From a virus: DNA of 24,468 nucleotides. The stretch is taken from positions 1-24,468 of IMG/VR virus record IMGVR_UViG_3300020478_000063; one strand, written 5' to 3'. The translations under genes and the position numbers were made by a program. This document shows positions 13,835-21,465 of this stretch, piece by piece. Position 1 is the first letter of the stretch. Each line of letters starts with the position of its first letter. Below the pieces are notes generated by a model. It did not search any database. It was not told the DNA's origin and saw only the letters and a program-made list of their open reading frames with translations.

Positions 13835-13835
13835 T

Positions 13836-14270
13836 ATGAAAAAACTAGTAATGGTACTTTTGTGCCTCATGATATCCGCGCCAGTATACGCAAATAACTG
13901 GAAAAATTATATTACTGCTCCTGATAAAGTAGTAGATCCTACAACTATATTCTCAAGCAAGACTGATTTCTTTCAGCATATGGCTTGGTGGAATGCTACA
14001 GAGATTCCACACACTATGACTACCTATATGGATACTGATAAAAACGGAAGTATTGATGAAGTATGGGGATTTAATATTTTAAAAGAATTTAAATTGCCTG
14101 ATTGTAACTTAAATTCTGAACCAGAAGAAAAGAAAGGCACAATAACATTTTCAACGTGTCATTCTAATCAAATGCAAGAGCCATATTTTTATATTATAGA
14201 ATCTAAAGGATGGATATGCCACTTATGTCCGCTTCTATATATGAAAGAAGAAACAATTAGAATACTTTAA
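13836..14270 (+). CDS. exported protein with EF-hand-like loop
   Basis: A 144-residue protein with a cleavable signal peptide (MKKLVMVLLCLMISAPVYA, cut after Ala19). The mature part contains DTDKNGSIDEVW near residues 67-78, matching the calcium-binding EF-hand/dockerin loop at positions 1, 3, 5, 6, 8 and 9 but lacking the acidic residue at position 12. Four cysteines in the C-terminal half could form disulfides in the periplasm. It starts 1 nt after the previous stop and its own stop abuts the stop of the opposite-strand fibre gene with no spacer. Function unknown; possibly acts on the host envelope. Confidence 0.7.
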   Translation: MKKLVMVLLCLMISAPVYANNWKNYITAPDKVVDPTTIFSSKTDFFQHMAWWNATEIPHTMTTYMDTDKNGSIDEVWGFNILKEFKLPDCNLNSEPEEKKGTITFSTCHSNQMQEPYFYIIESKGWICHLCPLLYMKEETIRIL

Positions 14271-17200
14271 TTAACTATAACATCTAACACGAACAAATCC
14301 AACGATACGACCCGGACTACCTTCGCCGAACGAAGGTTTCCAAGGAGATTTATCAATACATCCGGTAGGACTTACGTTAGTTCCGTTAGTATACGAACCT
14401 TGGCCGCCTCCAACACGAGCGCCTATAGTGCAAGTTGCTTCTACAATAGAAGTTCCGTTTAATCGAATCCACGACTCTTGACCAGGTTGTGCTGTACCTG
14501 TATTTTCATTTCCGCCATAGCCGCCTGCTTGTAGAGTAAGTTGATAACTATTACCACTTAATGCCGTTAAGTCACCAGCAGTAAAAATATAAGTTCCAGT
14601 CTTACCATCACCAGGAGGTCCAGAATTGTTATTATCATATTGAGCACCTCCACCGGCTACAACATCATATTCTATTTTTGTAGTAGTAACAGGCATACTA
14701 ATCGTAGAACTACCAGGACTATTTTCACCTGCCCCAACTAGATTAAATTCTTGTAAATATGATCCACTCCCACCACTAGGAGCACTCCATTCTGGAGCAT
14801 TACCGGCACCATTTGCAGTAAGTACGTGGTCTGCTAAACCAATGGGTAAACGTGCATATTTTGTCCCATCAAAGTAAATTAAATCACCTTCTGTTGTTCC
14901 TGTATCTGTCTCTTCTTTTTCAGTATCAAAATCTGTAGCAGTATTATAAATGTCGTCAACTGTTTTATTAAGATGACCATGTAATGCTAAAAACTCTTGC
15001 CACTTACTAGTAGGTGGATTAAAGTCTGCATGATCTGGATCAAGTTCATTTGACGGAGCAGGATCGTGAATTTGAGTTTTAAAATCAATTAATAAAGCGG
15101 CTGTATCTGCAAAGACAGATGTTATCAAAAGACCTTGAACGCCTGATGGTACTATTCCTTTTTTCCTTTTCTTATATTTTTTCTTTCCGCCTTCAACTGT
15201 AACCTTATGCTCATCACCAATCCAAAGAGAATTATCAGAAAGAAATAAATGTCTAACCTTGTATTCGGCACTACCTAAATCATACACCGAATCAACACTT
15301 GGAATTATATGTCCTGACATGGTACCACGTATGTTAGGCAAAGTTGCATTAACACCATCAACCATTAATGACGAATCATCTGCAAATACACTTCCTTTTA
15401 AATCACTAGTAGAACTTCCGGCAATTTGTGTGTTAACCCAACTCTGTAACGCTACAGTTCCAGTTGCATCTGGAAATGTTATAGTTCTATCTGCTGTTGG
15501 GTCTGTAACTGTTAAGGTTGTCTCATAGTCATTGGAAGTTGCACCTTCAAACTTAAGATCTACATTTTCACCTAATTCTAATGTATCATTAGTTAGAACC
15601 ATTGACCTTTTATTTCCACCACTATTTCCAACATGAAACCAAAGTTGTCCTTTTTCACTCGGCGATGATGCATACTCAATATTCCCTCGTATAAAACCAT
15701 AAATTGTGCTGTTACCGGCAGAATCATAACCATGCCATTGAATAGTACCAAGCCAATCGCCGTCAGCACCAATTTGATTGCCGTTTGCGCCTGCAGAATT
15801 TAAAACAATGGTTGGTCCGCTGGCAAAACTAGGTGCGGATGTTTGATTAAGTACCATGTATCCATAACTATTATTTGGCCAATCATCTGATATATTGATC
15901 TTTGATCCTAGATCAATACGGCTATTTGCGCCTAGTCCTATATTACCTGTATTTGTAATATTATTATCTTGTGCATCTAATTCGCCACCTAGTTGTGGTG
16001 TAGTATCATTTACAATATTTGTACTTCCTGTAATTGTAAGATTACCTTCGGCGTCAGTAGCCGTTGTAACAGATCCTGCTCCAACAAACTTAACTGACTC
16101 TCCACTATTAATTGTGCGTATAGTTGAATCATCTGCGGCAATTTGTAATATGTTTGTAAGGTTTGCTTGTAAATTACCTGCACCGTCATCTCTTAAAATT
16201 GTACTACCTAAATGAAGACTTGTACCATCTAAATATAAATCTCTAAATTTATGTGTTGAACTTCCTAAATCGTAAGCAATATTTGTATCTGGAATTATAT
16301 GTCCTGTTACAGTACCACTAATACTATTTGAAGTTACTATAGGATTACCATTAATTTCGCCACCAGTTGAATCAACTGTAATTTTACCTGTACCTGTAAT
16401 AGTAACTCTTTCCTTAGGTGGACCACCAGTAGGATGTGTATAAATTGCAAGAGTATCTGTTAATGTAGCTGTACCTACATACCGCCCTATAATAACATTA
16501 CCATCTCCAGTAGTTACATCACCACCAGCTTGGTTTCCTACGAATGTATTGTAATCAGCTGAAGTAAGTTTAACACCTGCTTGATAACCTACAAAAACAT
16601 TATGTTCTCCATCTACAATTACCTTAGCTGATTCATAACCAATTGCTGTATTATTCTTTTGTTCTGAAATATTTGGCTGGCCAACCATTGAATAACTACC
16701 AATTGCAACATTACTATTTTGTGTGGCGCCACCAGTCCCTTTAGAATTTTGTAAAGCATTATATCCCATAGCAACATTATCATTGGAGTTATCAGTTAAA
16801 CCATATCCAGCAAAATATCCTATAATAATATTCTGTGAATGATCGGATCCTGATCCTGCATACGGACCAATAAATATATCTCGATATGGTGTATCGGTTA
16901 TTTGGCCATTTCCACCTGCATTTTTTCCTATAGCAATACTAGTAGTCCAATTTGAAGTTGTTGCCGCATCTTTACCTATAATGACATTCTCAGCACCAGT
17001 TGTAAAATTAGTACCTGCATTAAGGCCAAGTAAAACATTATCGTCTCCGCTTGTTATAGCATTACCCGAACCTACACCTATTATAACATTATTATTTGCG
17101 GCATTTAAAGTTCCTGTTGTAGTGTCACCTATTTTAATACTATTTGTAAAATTAGTAACGTTGGCAAGTGCATCTGATAATTCGTTTAAGCTTCTTGCAC

Positions 17201-17789
17201 CTGCATATTCGGCAGTAGCAACACCACCTGATGTATATGCTCCAAAGCCTGTACTATCAAGGGTAGTTGTTAATTCAGGGTCAGTATACAATGAAAAAGT
17301 AGTGCCAGTTAAAATGTTCATGTAATACTCATTACCATTAAGCTGGGTCATTCCAACTACATCTGTAATAGTAACTGGAGTTCCTTCTGTAAAGTTATGA
17401 GCATTTGTCGTTTGAACAACTGCTGGATTGGCTTGTGTAATACTAGTAATTGACTTACTAACACCGCCTACTAATGATGAAATTGTTAATTGATTAGCAT
17501 TATCACGTACAATGTTCATATTAGTACCGGCAACAAGAACTATATCCTGATCGACACTATTAACATCAGTTAATCTAAGGGTAGTAGTTGATACTGGAAC
17601 TTCTAGCTGGTAATTAACGTCTATTTTAAACGAATCTGTAGCCGCAGAAGCACCAGTCCACGCCACTCCTGCACCCCTGCTTATGCTAAGAGTATCAGTT
17701 ACGGCATCTGCTTCAATAGTGTGTTCTAAGGTTACACCGTCTGTAGAGTATAATTTAATATATCTAAAAAAATCGTAAACTGCTGTCAT
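14271..17789 (-). CDS. large tail fibre / adhesin
   Basis: A 1172-residue minus-strand fibre protein. Residues 1-110 form a T4-like beta N-terminal section; 230-440 hold eight or more 'N-V-x-I/L/V-G' turns; two paralogous blocks (about 496-530 and 826-860) share GHIIP, YDLGS and a hydrophobic strand; 760-782 carries the common fibre motif TITFPDATGTVAL; 866-880 is very basic (GGKKKYKKRKKG); and the C-terminal 150 residues are glycine-rich (VVAGGGAQ, LQAGGYGG, VGGGQGSY), like T4-type gp38 receptor-binding adhesins. ATG 17789 has an AGGG site 9-12 nt upstream. It probably binds the host surface. Late promoter at 17815-17822. Confidence 0.9.
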   Translation of the reverse strand: MTAVYDFFRYIKLYSTDGVTLEHTIEADAVTDTLSISRGAGVAWTGASAATDSFKIDVNYQLEVPVSTTTLRLTDVNSVDQDIVLVAGTNMNIVRDNANQLTISSLVGGVSKSITSITQANPAVVQTTNAHNFTEGTPVTITDVVGMTQLNGNEYYMNILTGTTFSLYTDPELTTTLDSTGFGAYTSGGVATAEYAGARSLNELSDALANVTNFTNSIKIGDTTTGTLNAANNNVIIGVGSGNAITSGDDNVLLGLNAGTNFTTGAENVIIGKDAATTSNWTTSIAIGKNAGGNGQITDTPYRDIFIGPYAGSGSDHSQNIIIGYFAGYGLTDNSNDNVAMGYNALQNSKGTGGATQNSNVAIGSYSMVGQPNISEQKNNTAIGYESAKVIVDGEHNVFVGYQAGVKLTSADYNTFVGNQAGGDVTTGDGNVIIGRYVGTATLTDTLAIYTHPTGGPPKERVTITGTGKITVDSTGGEINGNPIVTSNSISGTVTGHIIPDTNIAYDLGSSTHKFRDLYLDGTSLHLGSTILRDDGAGNLQANLTNILQIAADDSTIRTINSGESVKFVGAGSVTTATDAEGNLTITGSTNIVNDTTPQLGGELDAQDNNITNTGNIGLGANSRIDLGSKINISDDWPNNSYGYMVLNQTSAPSFASGPTIVLNSAGANGNQIGADGDWLGTIQWHGYDSAGNSTIYGFIRGNIEYASSPSEKGQLWFHVGNSGGNKRSMVLTNDTLELGENVDLKFEGATSNDYETTLTVTDPTADRTITFPDATGTVALQSWVNTQIAGSSTSDLKGSVFADDSSLMVDGVNATLPNIRGTMSGHIIPSVDSVYDLGSAEYKVRHLFLSDNSLWIGDEHKVTVEGGKKKYKKRKKGIVPSGVQGLLITSVFADTAALLIDFKTQIHDPAPSNELDPDHADFNPPTSKWQEFLALHGHLNKTVDDIYNTATDFDTEKEETDTGTTEGDLIYFDGTKYARLPIGLADHVLTANGAGNAPEWSAPSGGSGSYLQEFNLVGAGENSPGSSTISMPVTTTKIEYDVVAGGGAQYDNNNSGPPGDGKTGTYIFTAGDLTALSGNSYQLTLQAGGYGGNENTGTAQPGQESWIRLNGTSIVEATCTIGARVGGGQGSYTNGTNVSPTGCIDKSPWKPSFGEGSPGRIVGFVRVRCYS
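16470..17102 (-). repeat. YadA-head-like repeats within the fibre gene
   Basis: Residues 230-440 of the fibre contain repeats of about 20-35 residues built around NVIIG, NVLLG, SIAIG, NIIIG, NVAMG, NVAIG, NTAIG, NVFVG and NTFVG, each followed by a small residue pair such as NAG or YxA. This is the pattern of left-handed beta-roll heads in trimeric adhesins (YadA-like). Repeat number could change by recombination. Confidence 0.7.
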
Positions 17790-17814
17790 TCGTATTTGTC
17801 CCTATCGTTATACA

Positions 17815-17827
17815 TATTTATTAAATA
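17815..17827. promoter_or_regulatory. divergent T4-like late promoter pair
   Basis: The near-palindrome TATTTATTAAATA supplies a late core to both strands: ATTAAATA on the plus strand, 5 nt before ATG 17833, and AATAAATA on the minus strand, about 25 nt before the fibre ATG at 17789. The two cores overlap by one or two bases, so both cannot be occupied at once. Confidence 0.55.
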
Positions 17828-17832
17828 TTGTC

Positions 17833-18426
17833 ATGCTTGTAATTGGCAACGGTGAAAGTAGAAAAGATATTGATATCAACAAATATGGTAGTATAAAGGT
17901 TGGTTGTAACGCAATTTTTAGAGACTTTTATGTAAATCATTTAATTTGTTGTGACCGCCGTATGGTTACCGAAGCACAACAAGAACGTAATTATGGTGCT
18001 ATCTATACTAGACCCGATTGGAGAGATGAATTTAAATTATGTGGGCTAGTTCCACAACTTCCTTATAAGGGCGATACAAGACCAGACGATCCTTGGCATT
18101 GGGGTAGCGGACCTTATGCAGTATTATTAGGAACATCAATAGCCAATAGATTTAGTTCTGGAAATCCTGAAATATCAATGATTGGTTTTGACTTATATTC
18201 AGAAACTAAAACTGTTAATAACATATATAAAGGAACAGAAAATTATGAAGCTACAGAATCAAGACCTATAGATCCTAGTTATTGGATTTATCAAATTGAC
18301 AAAGTATTTGAAAATTTTCCTGACACTACATTTTATTATTACAATAATAAGCCATGGCCAACTAAACAAACAAATGTATGTAACAAAATGGTAATTGAGT
18401 TTGATATAGATAATGAGACCACCTGA
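17833..18426 (+). CDS. glycosyltransferase-like (MptE/sialyltransferase-like)
   Basis: A 197-residue protein opening with LVIGNGESRKDID, a glycine-rich nucleotide-binding loop, followed by VGCNAIFRDF and LICCDRRMV. This order is seen in MptE-like and sialyltransferase-like (GT42/DUF115-type) sugar-nucleotide enzymes. The middle has the block GSGPYAVLLGTSIANRF and the strand ISMIGFDLYSE, also typical. The donor and acceptor are unknown. Starts leaderless from a late core back to back with the tail fibre gene and overlaps the next oxygenase gene by 14 nt, suggesting that both act in one pathway. Confidence 0.6.
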   Translation: MLVIGNGESRKDIDINKYGSIKVGCNAIFRDFYVNHLICCDRRMVTEAQQERNYGAIYTRPDWRDEFKLCGLVPQLPYKGDTRPDDPWHWGSGPYAVLLGTSIANRFSSGNPEISMIGFDLYSETKTVNNIYKGTENYEATESRPIDPSYWIYQIDKVFENFPDTTFYYYNNKPWPTKQTNVCNKMVIEFDIDNETT

Positions 18427-19063
18427 TCCAAAACATTTAGCGGCATTTCCAACATTAATATCTCAATGGGATATTATAGGACATCCTTGCGAAAATGTTG
18501 CAGTTCAAATGATTAACGAATGCGATAATGTTGGACATCATAGATTAGTCCAAGGTGGCAGAAGTAGTTATATTACAGGCAATGAACAATTCTTAAGTGA
18601 TAAACGATTAGTAGACTTATGGAAAACAATACAATCATGCTGTGATACATATTGTGAAGAAGCAGGAATAGATTATACTCTTATATCAACAAGTTGGTTT
18701 AATACTATGGAAGAAGGTAATTCAGTTGGAACTCATAGACACGAACGAAGTGTAATTAGTGGAGCATACTATCCTTATTGTGAAGAAGAAAGCGGACCAT
18801 TAATGTTAGAAAGTCCTTTACAACCATTACGAATGAACGATTGTATTATAAAACCTACATACTACAGTAGATATGATTTAGATATACAGACACGTACTGG
18901 CTTATTAGTAATATTCCCTAGTTGGTTAAGACATTATGTTGCACCAAATCCTAGTAAGAAAAGATACGTAATAAGTTTTAATACAATTCGAAATGCTGAT
19001 AGAGGATATATGCGAACAGTAAAAGATTATAGAACGGAAAGACATGAAGGCGACAATACCTGA
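18413..19063 (+). CDS. 2OG-Fe(II) oxygenase, TIGR02466-like (copy A)
   Basis: A 216-residue oxygenase. SWFNTMEEGN precedes THRHERSVISGAYYPY, with H108 and H110 as the candidate ligand pair (HxH rather than HxD); FPSWLRHYVAPN gives distal H174 and KKRYVISFN gives R184 for 2OG. This is the pattern of the TIGR02466 family of putative 2OG-Fe(II) oxygenases common in marine bacteria and phages. Substrate unknown. It is translationally coupled on both sides (14-nt and 20-nt overlaps) and shares most motifs with the next gene. Confidence 0.82.
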   Translation: MRPPDPKHLAAFPTLISQWDIIGHPCENVAVQMINECDNVGHHRLVQGGRSSYITGNEQFLSDKRLVDLWKTIQSCCDTYCEEAGIDYTLISTSWFNTMEEGNSVGTHRHERSVISGAYYPYCEEESGPLMLESPLQPLRMNDCIIKPTYYSRYDLDIQTRTGLLVIFPSWLRHYVAPNPSKKRYVISFNTIRNADRGYMRTVKDYRTERHEGDNT

Positions 19064-19691
19064 AGGACAATTCCGTAAAGCGGATTATTCATTATTTCCA
19101 ACACTAGTACAAGTATGGAATTTAGAAAACCATTCTGATCAAAAATTAGTAGTTGATACTATTGAAAGTTTTCAAGATGAAGTTTTAATGAAATGGCCAG
19201 TTGATATTGGCAAAGGTAAAACGAGTAGTAGATATTTTGATGTTGTTAGTAAAACCCATAAAACAGCAAACTTTTTAGACCGTGAAGAATTTAAAACATT
19301 AAAACAAGATATTCAAAATTGTGTAGATGAATTTTGTATTACGTGTGGATTAGATAAAGTTACTATTGCTAAAAGTTGGTTTAATATACAAGAAGAAGAT
19401 GGACACGTAAACGAGCATAGGCATGAATTAAGTATTGTAAGCGGTGCATATTATCCTTATTGCGATAAAGATAGTGCTCCAATTGTTTTTACAAGTCCGA
19501 TACTAGGACCAAAGATGTCTGAAATACACAATAACGCAACTGAATTTACTTCTGATAAAATGGAATTTACACCAAGAACCGGAATGCTTGTTTTATTTCC
19601 TAGTTGGTTATATCATAGAAGTTTATATAATAAAACCAATAAACGGTTAACAATTAGTTTCAACACACACCATATTCAGGTTGACAATTAA
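19044..19691 (+). CDS. 2OG-Fe(II) oxygenase, TIGR02466-like (copy B)
   Basis: A 215-residue paralogue of the preceding protein: KSWFNIQEEDG, NEHRHELSIVSGAYYPYC (H125, H127), LFPSWLYHRSL (H191) and NKRLTISFNTH (R201), with the same order and spacing. The two share conserved blocks such as SGAYYPYC but differ elsewhere, so the duplication is old. It may have a different substrate or form a heterodimer with copy A. Its final codons encode Val-Asp-Asn because the -35 box of the QueD promoter lies there. Confidence 0.82.
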   Translation: MKATIPEGQFRKADYSLFPTLVQVWNLENHSDQKLVVDTIESFQDEVLMKWPVDIGKGKTSSRYFDVVSKTHKTANFLDREEFKTLKQDIQNCVDEFCITCGLDKVTIAKSWFNIQEEDGHVNEHRHELSIVSGAYYPYCDKDSAPIVFTSPILGPKMSEIHNNATEFTSDKMEFTPRTGMLVLFPSWLYHRSLYNKTNKRLTISFNTHHIQVDN

Positions 19692-19709
19692 ACTTAATTG
19701 TTATATACT
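19681..19709 (+). promoter_or_regulatory. sigma70-type promoter embedded in a gene end
   Basis: TTGACA at 19681-19686 within the last codons of the oxygenase gene, a 17-nt spacer and TATACT at 19704-19709. The expected start is near 19716, giving a leader of about 57 nt for the QueD-like gene. Confidence 0.7.
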
Positions 19710-19716
19710 ATTACAA

Positions 19717-19776
19717 ATGAGGACTATAACGTCGACCCTCTTAAAATACTCCGCCGTTTTAAAGGAGAAGAAATGA
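19717..19776 (+). CDS. possible 19-codon leader peptide
   Basis: An ATG at 19717, within a base of the predicted transcription start, opens a 19-codon frame (MRTITSTLLKYSAVLKEKK) that ends in an ATGA overlap with the QueD-like start at 19773. It has no ribosome-binding site. The leader could be a coupled leader peptide or simply untranslated; evidence is positional only. Confidence 0.2.
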   Translation: MRTITSTLLKYSAVLKEKK

Positions 19777-20219
19777 AATATAAAAGTACAAAAACATACG
19801 GTAACGAAAGAGGCTTTAGTTGTGCGTTTAGACAAGCAGAAGCAACTCACAGTCATTGTTCATTAATTCATGGATACAGTTTAGGATTTCGTTTTGAATT
19901 TGAAGCAATTGAATTAGACGATAAAAATTGGGTTTATGACTTTGGCAATTGTAAATGGATCAAACAATATTTAGAAGATAATTTTGATCATAAATTTGCA
20001 GTTGATAAAAATGATCCTAATGTAGAAGACTTTATGGATTTAGATAAAAAAGGACTTGCAAAAGTAATCCTAATGGATGGTGTTGGTTGTGAAAAATTTG
20101 CAGAACACGTTTATAACTATGTAGGCCCATTAGTTGAAGAAGATACCGGCGGTCGTGTAAGACTTTCACTTGTTGAAGTTTTTGAACACGGTAGTAATAG
20201 TGCAATAGTGGAAAATTAA
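19773..20219 (+). CDS. QueD / 6-pyruvoyltetrahydropterin synthase-like
   Basis: A 148-residue member of the QueD/PTPS superfamily: C29 precedes LIHGYS (family LHGH), VYDFG and FDHKF match the conserved DFG and L/FDH motifs, and a C-terminal VEVFEH matches the substrate-binding glutamate strand. QueD makes 6-carboxy-tetrahydropterin for 7-deazaguanine (queuosine, preQ0) synthesis. Here the usual zinc ligands are altered: the family's A-H-R position is A-F-R (F19) and HGH is HGY (33-35), while ATHSHC offers H26 and H28. ATG 19773 has AAGGAG 6 nt upstream; an in-frame TTG at 19698 is not used. Other deazaguanine genes are not in the window, so the pathway is uncertain. Confidence 0.78.
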   Translation: MKYKSTKTYGNERGFSCAFRQAEATHSHCSLIHGYSLGFRFEFEAIELDDKNWVYDFGNCKWIKQYLEDNFDHKFAVDKNDPNVEDFMDLDKKGLAKVILMDGVGCEKFAEHVYNYVGPLVEEDTGGRVRLSLVEVFEHGSNSAIVEN

Positions 20220-20747
20220 ATGCGTGAAAAATTTTGGGAAGAACTAAACGAAGCTCGTAGTAAAAATGAAGTTAAACATTGGAATAATGTTTTTCCAGAA
20301 GCAGACACAATAGACTTCCCAACATTATTAGCTCATAATCAATATGAGTCACGAATTACTAATAACGATACAGTAATGACTCAATACGCAAGTAATATGA
20401 GTAATGTGCAAAGCAATTCTACAATTAGACCTTTCTATACAGAATTTGTGAATAATTATAAAGTAGTTGATACAGAAACTATCTATAATGCAAGTTTATT
20501 TTGGAGTTTCTCAGATCGTCATCATTCAATCTTCATGCACCGAGACCCTGAAAGTGTATTATTAATACAAGGATATGGCGAAGTTGCTTATGCAATATCA
20601 GATGAGTTAGGCACTGAAAACAAACTATTTCATGTAAAAACAGGTGATGCCTTTTTTCTTCCTAGATTAACTGCACATAAATCTATTCCATTAGAACCAA
20701 GAGTTACATTAAGTATCGGTGCAATTCCTTCTAAGCCAGCATTATAA
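20220..20747 (+). CDS. cupin / 2OG-Fe(II) oxygenase-like protein
   Basis: A 175-residue protein with a C-terminal jelly roll: HHSIFMHRDPESV contains H107-R-D109 (HxD), the strand VLLIQGYGEVAYAI follows, then KTGDAFFLPRLTAHKSI (GD before the turn, distal H153), and R161 in EPRVTLSIG. This resembles JmjC- or cupin-type oxygenases, with the facial triad intact. The N-terminal 65 residues are helical and unassigned. It begins immediately after the QueD-like stop (TAAATG) and so is coupled to it. Substrate unknown. Confidence 0.68.
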   Translation: MREKFWEELNEARSKNEVKHWNNVFPEADTIDFPTLLAHNQYESRITNNDTVMTQYASNMSNVQSNSTIRPFYTEFVNNYKVVDTETIYNASLFWSFSDRHHSIFMHRDPESVLLIQGYGEVAYAISDELGTENKLFHVKTGDAFFLPRLTAHKSIPLEPRVTLSIGAIPSKPAL

Positions 20748-20757
20748 GGAGAAGTAC

Positions 20758-21459
20758 ATGACTAATTATGTTGTATGCTTAAAGCATGGCGACAAATATA
20801 GTGCAGAATATGTTAACGTATTGCACAATATGGTTTCAAGGAATTTAACTATACCTTTTAACTTTGCTGTCTTTACAGAAAACGCACATGGCATAAAACC
20901 TGGAATAGAAATTTATCCCCTTCCAGCAATACCTGATGTACAAGGTTGGTGGTATAAGCCAATGTTTTTTAATCCTGGCTTACCTGTTAAAGGTACAATT
21001 CTCTACATTGATCTAGATGTAATCATATTTAAAAATATGGACAAGTTGTTTACTTACAATCCTGGGCAATTTTGCGTCATTCGTGACTTTAATAGAATTG
21101 TTCAATCAAATTGGGATCGAATGAATTCAAGTGTTATTCGTTTTAACACAGGACAACATAGTCAAGTATACGAACGGTTTATGGAAAATCCAAAATACCA
21201 TTCAGCAAGGTATCACGGAGACCAAGATTGGTTATTTGCTAATGTTAAATCGGATTTCTGTTTTTGGCCTGATGAATGGATCCAAAGTTATAAATGGGAA
21301 ATGCGAGGCAAACCCGAAATGTCTAGAGTTACTGGAAAACGAAATTTTAAAGAACCTGGAACACCAAATATCTTACGTGAAACGTGTATTGCTGTTTTTC
21401 ACGGTGACCCAAATCCAAAAGATTCCATAGATCCTTGGTGTTCCGAAAATTGGTATTAA
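20758..21459 (+). CDS. glycosyltransferase (GT-A, DxD)
   Basis: A 233-residue protein resembling GT-A glycosyltransferases: Rossmann-like N-terminal strand (TNYVVCLKHGDKYS), VQGWWYKPMFF, then LYIDLDVIIF with the metal-binding D85-L-D87 and, downstream, YHGDQDWLF and VFHGDPNP, as in GT8-like enzymes. It would transfer a sugar from a nucleotide donor; acceptor unknown. ATG 20758 has AAGGAG 7 nt upstream (the upstream ATG at 20719 lies inside the previous gene). Last gene of the cassette that starts beside the tail fibre. Confidence 0.78.
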   Translation: MTNYVVCLKHGDKYSAEYVNVLHNMVSRNLTIPFNFAVFTENAHGIKPGIEIYPLPAIPDVQGWWYKPMFFNPGLPVKGTILYIDLDVIIFKNMDKLFTYNPGQFCVIRDFNRIVQSNWDRMNSSVIRFNTGQHSQVYERFMENPKYHSARYHGDQDWLFANVKSDFCFWPDEWIQSYKWEMRGKPEMSRVTGKRNFKEPGTPNILRETCIAVFHGDPNPKDSIDPWCSENWY

Positions 21460-21465
21460 CATTGG

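Noticed and set aside
15259-17325. Plus-strand open frames of 89-114 codons inside the fibre gene
   Set aside because: They are antisense to repetitive Gly/Thr/Asn codons of the minus-strand fibre, lack ribosome-binding sites and have low-complexity hydrophobic sequence.
19716-19772. Firm preQ1 riboswitch call upstream of the QueD-like gene
   Set aside because: Only the first stem and the CCCTC block match; the pseudoknot bases and A-rich tail do not fit well enough by eye.
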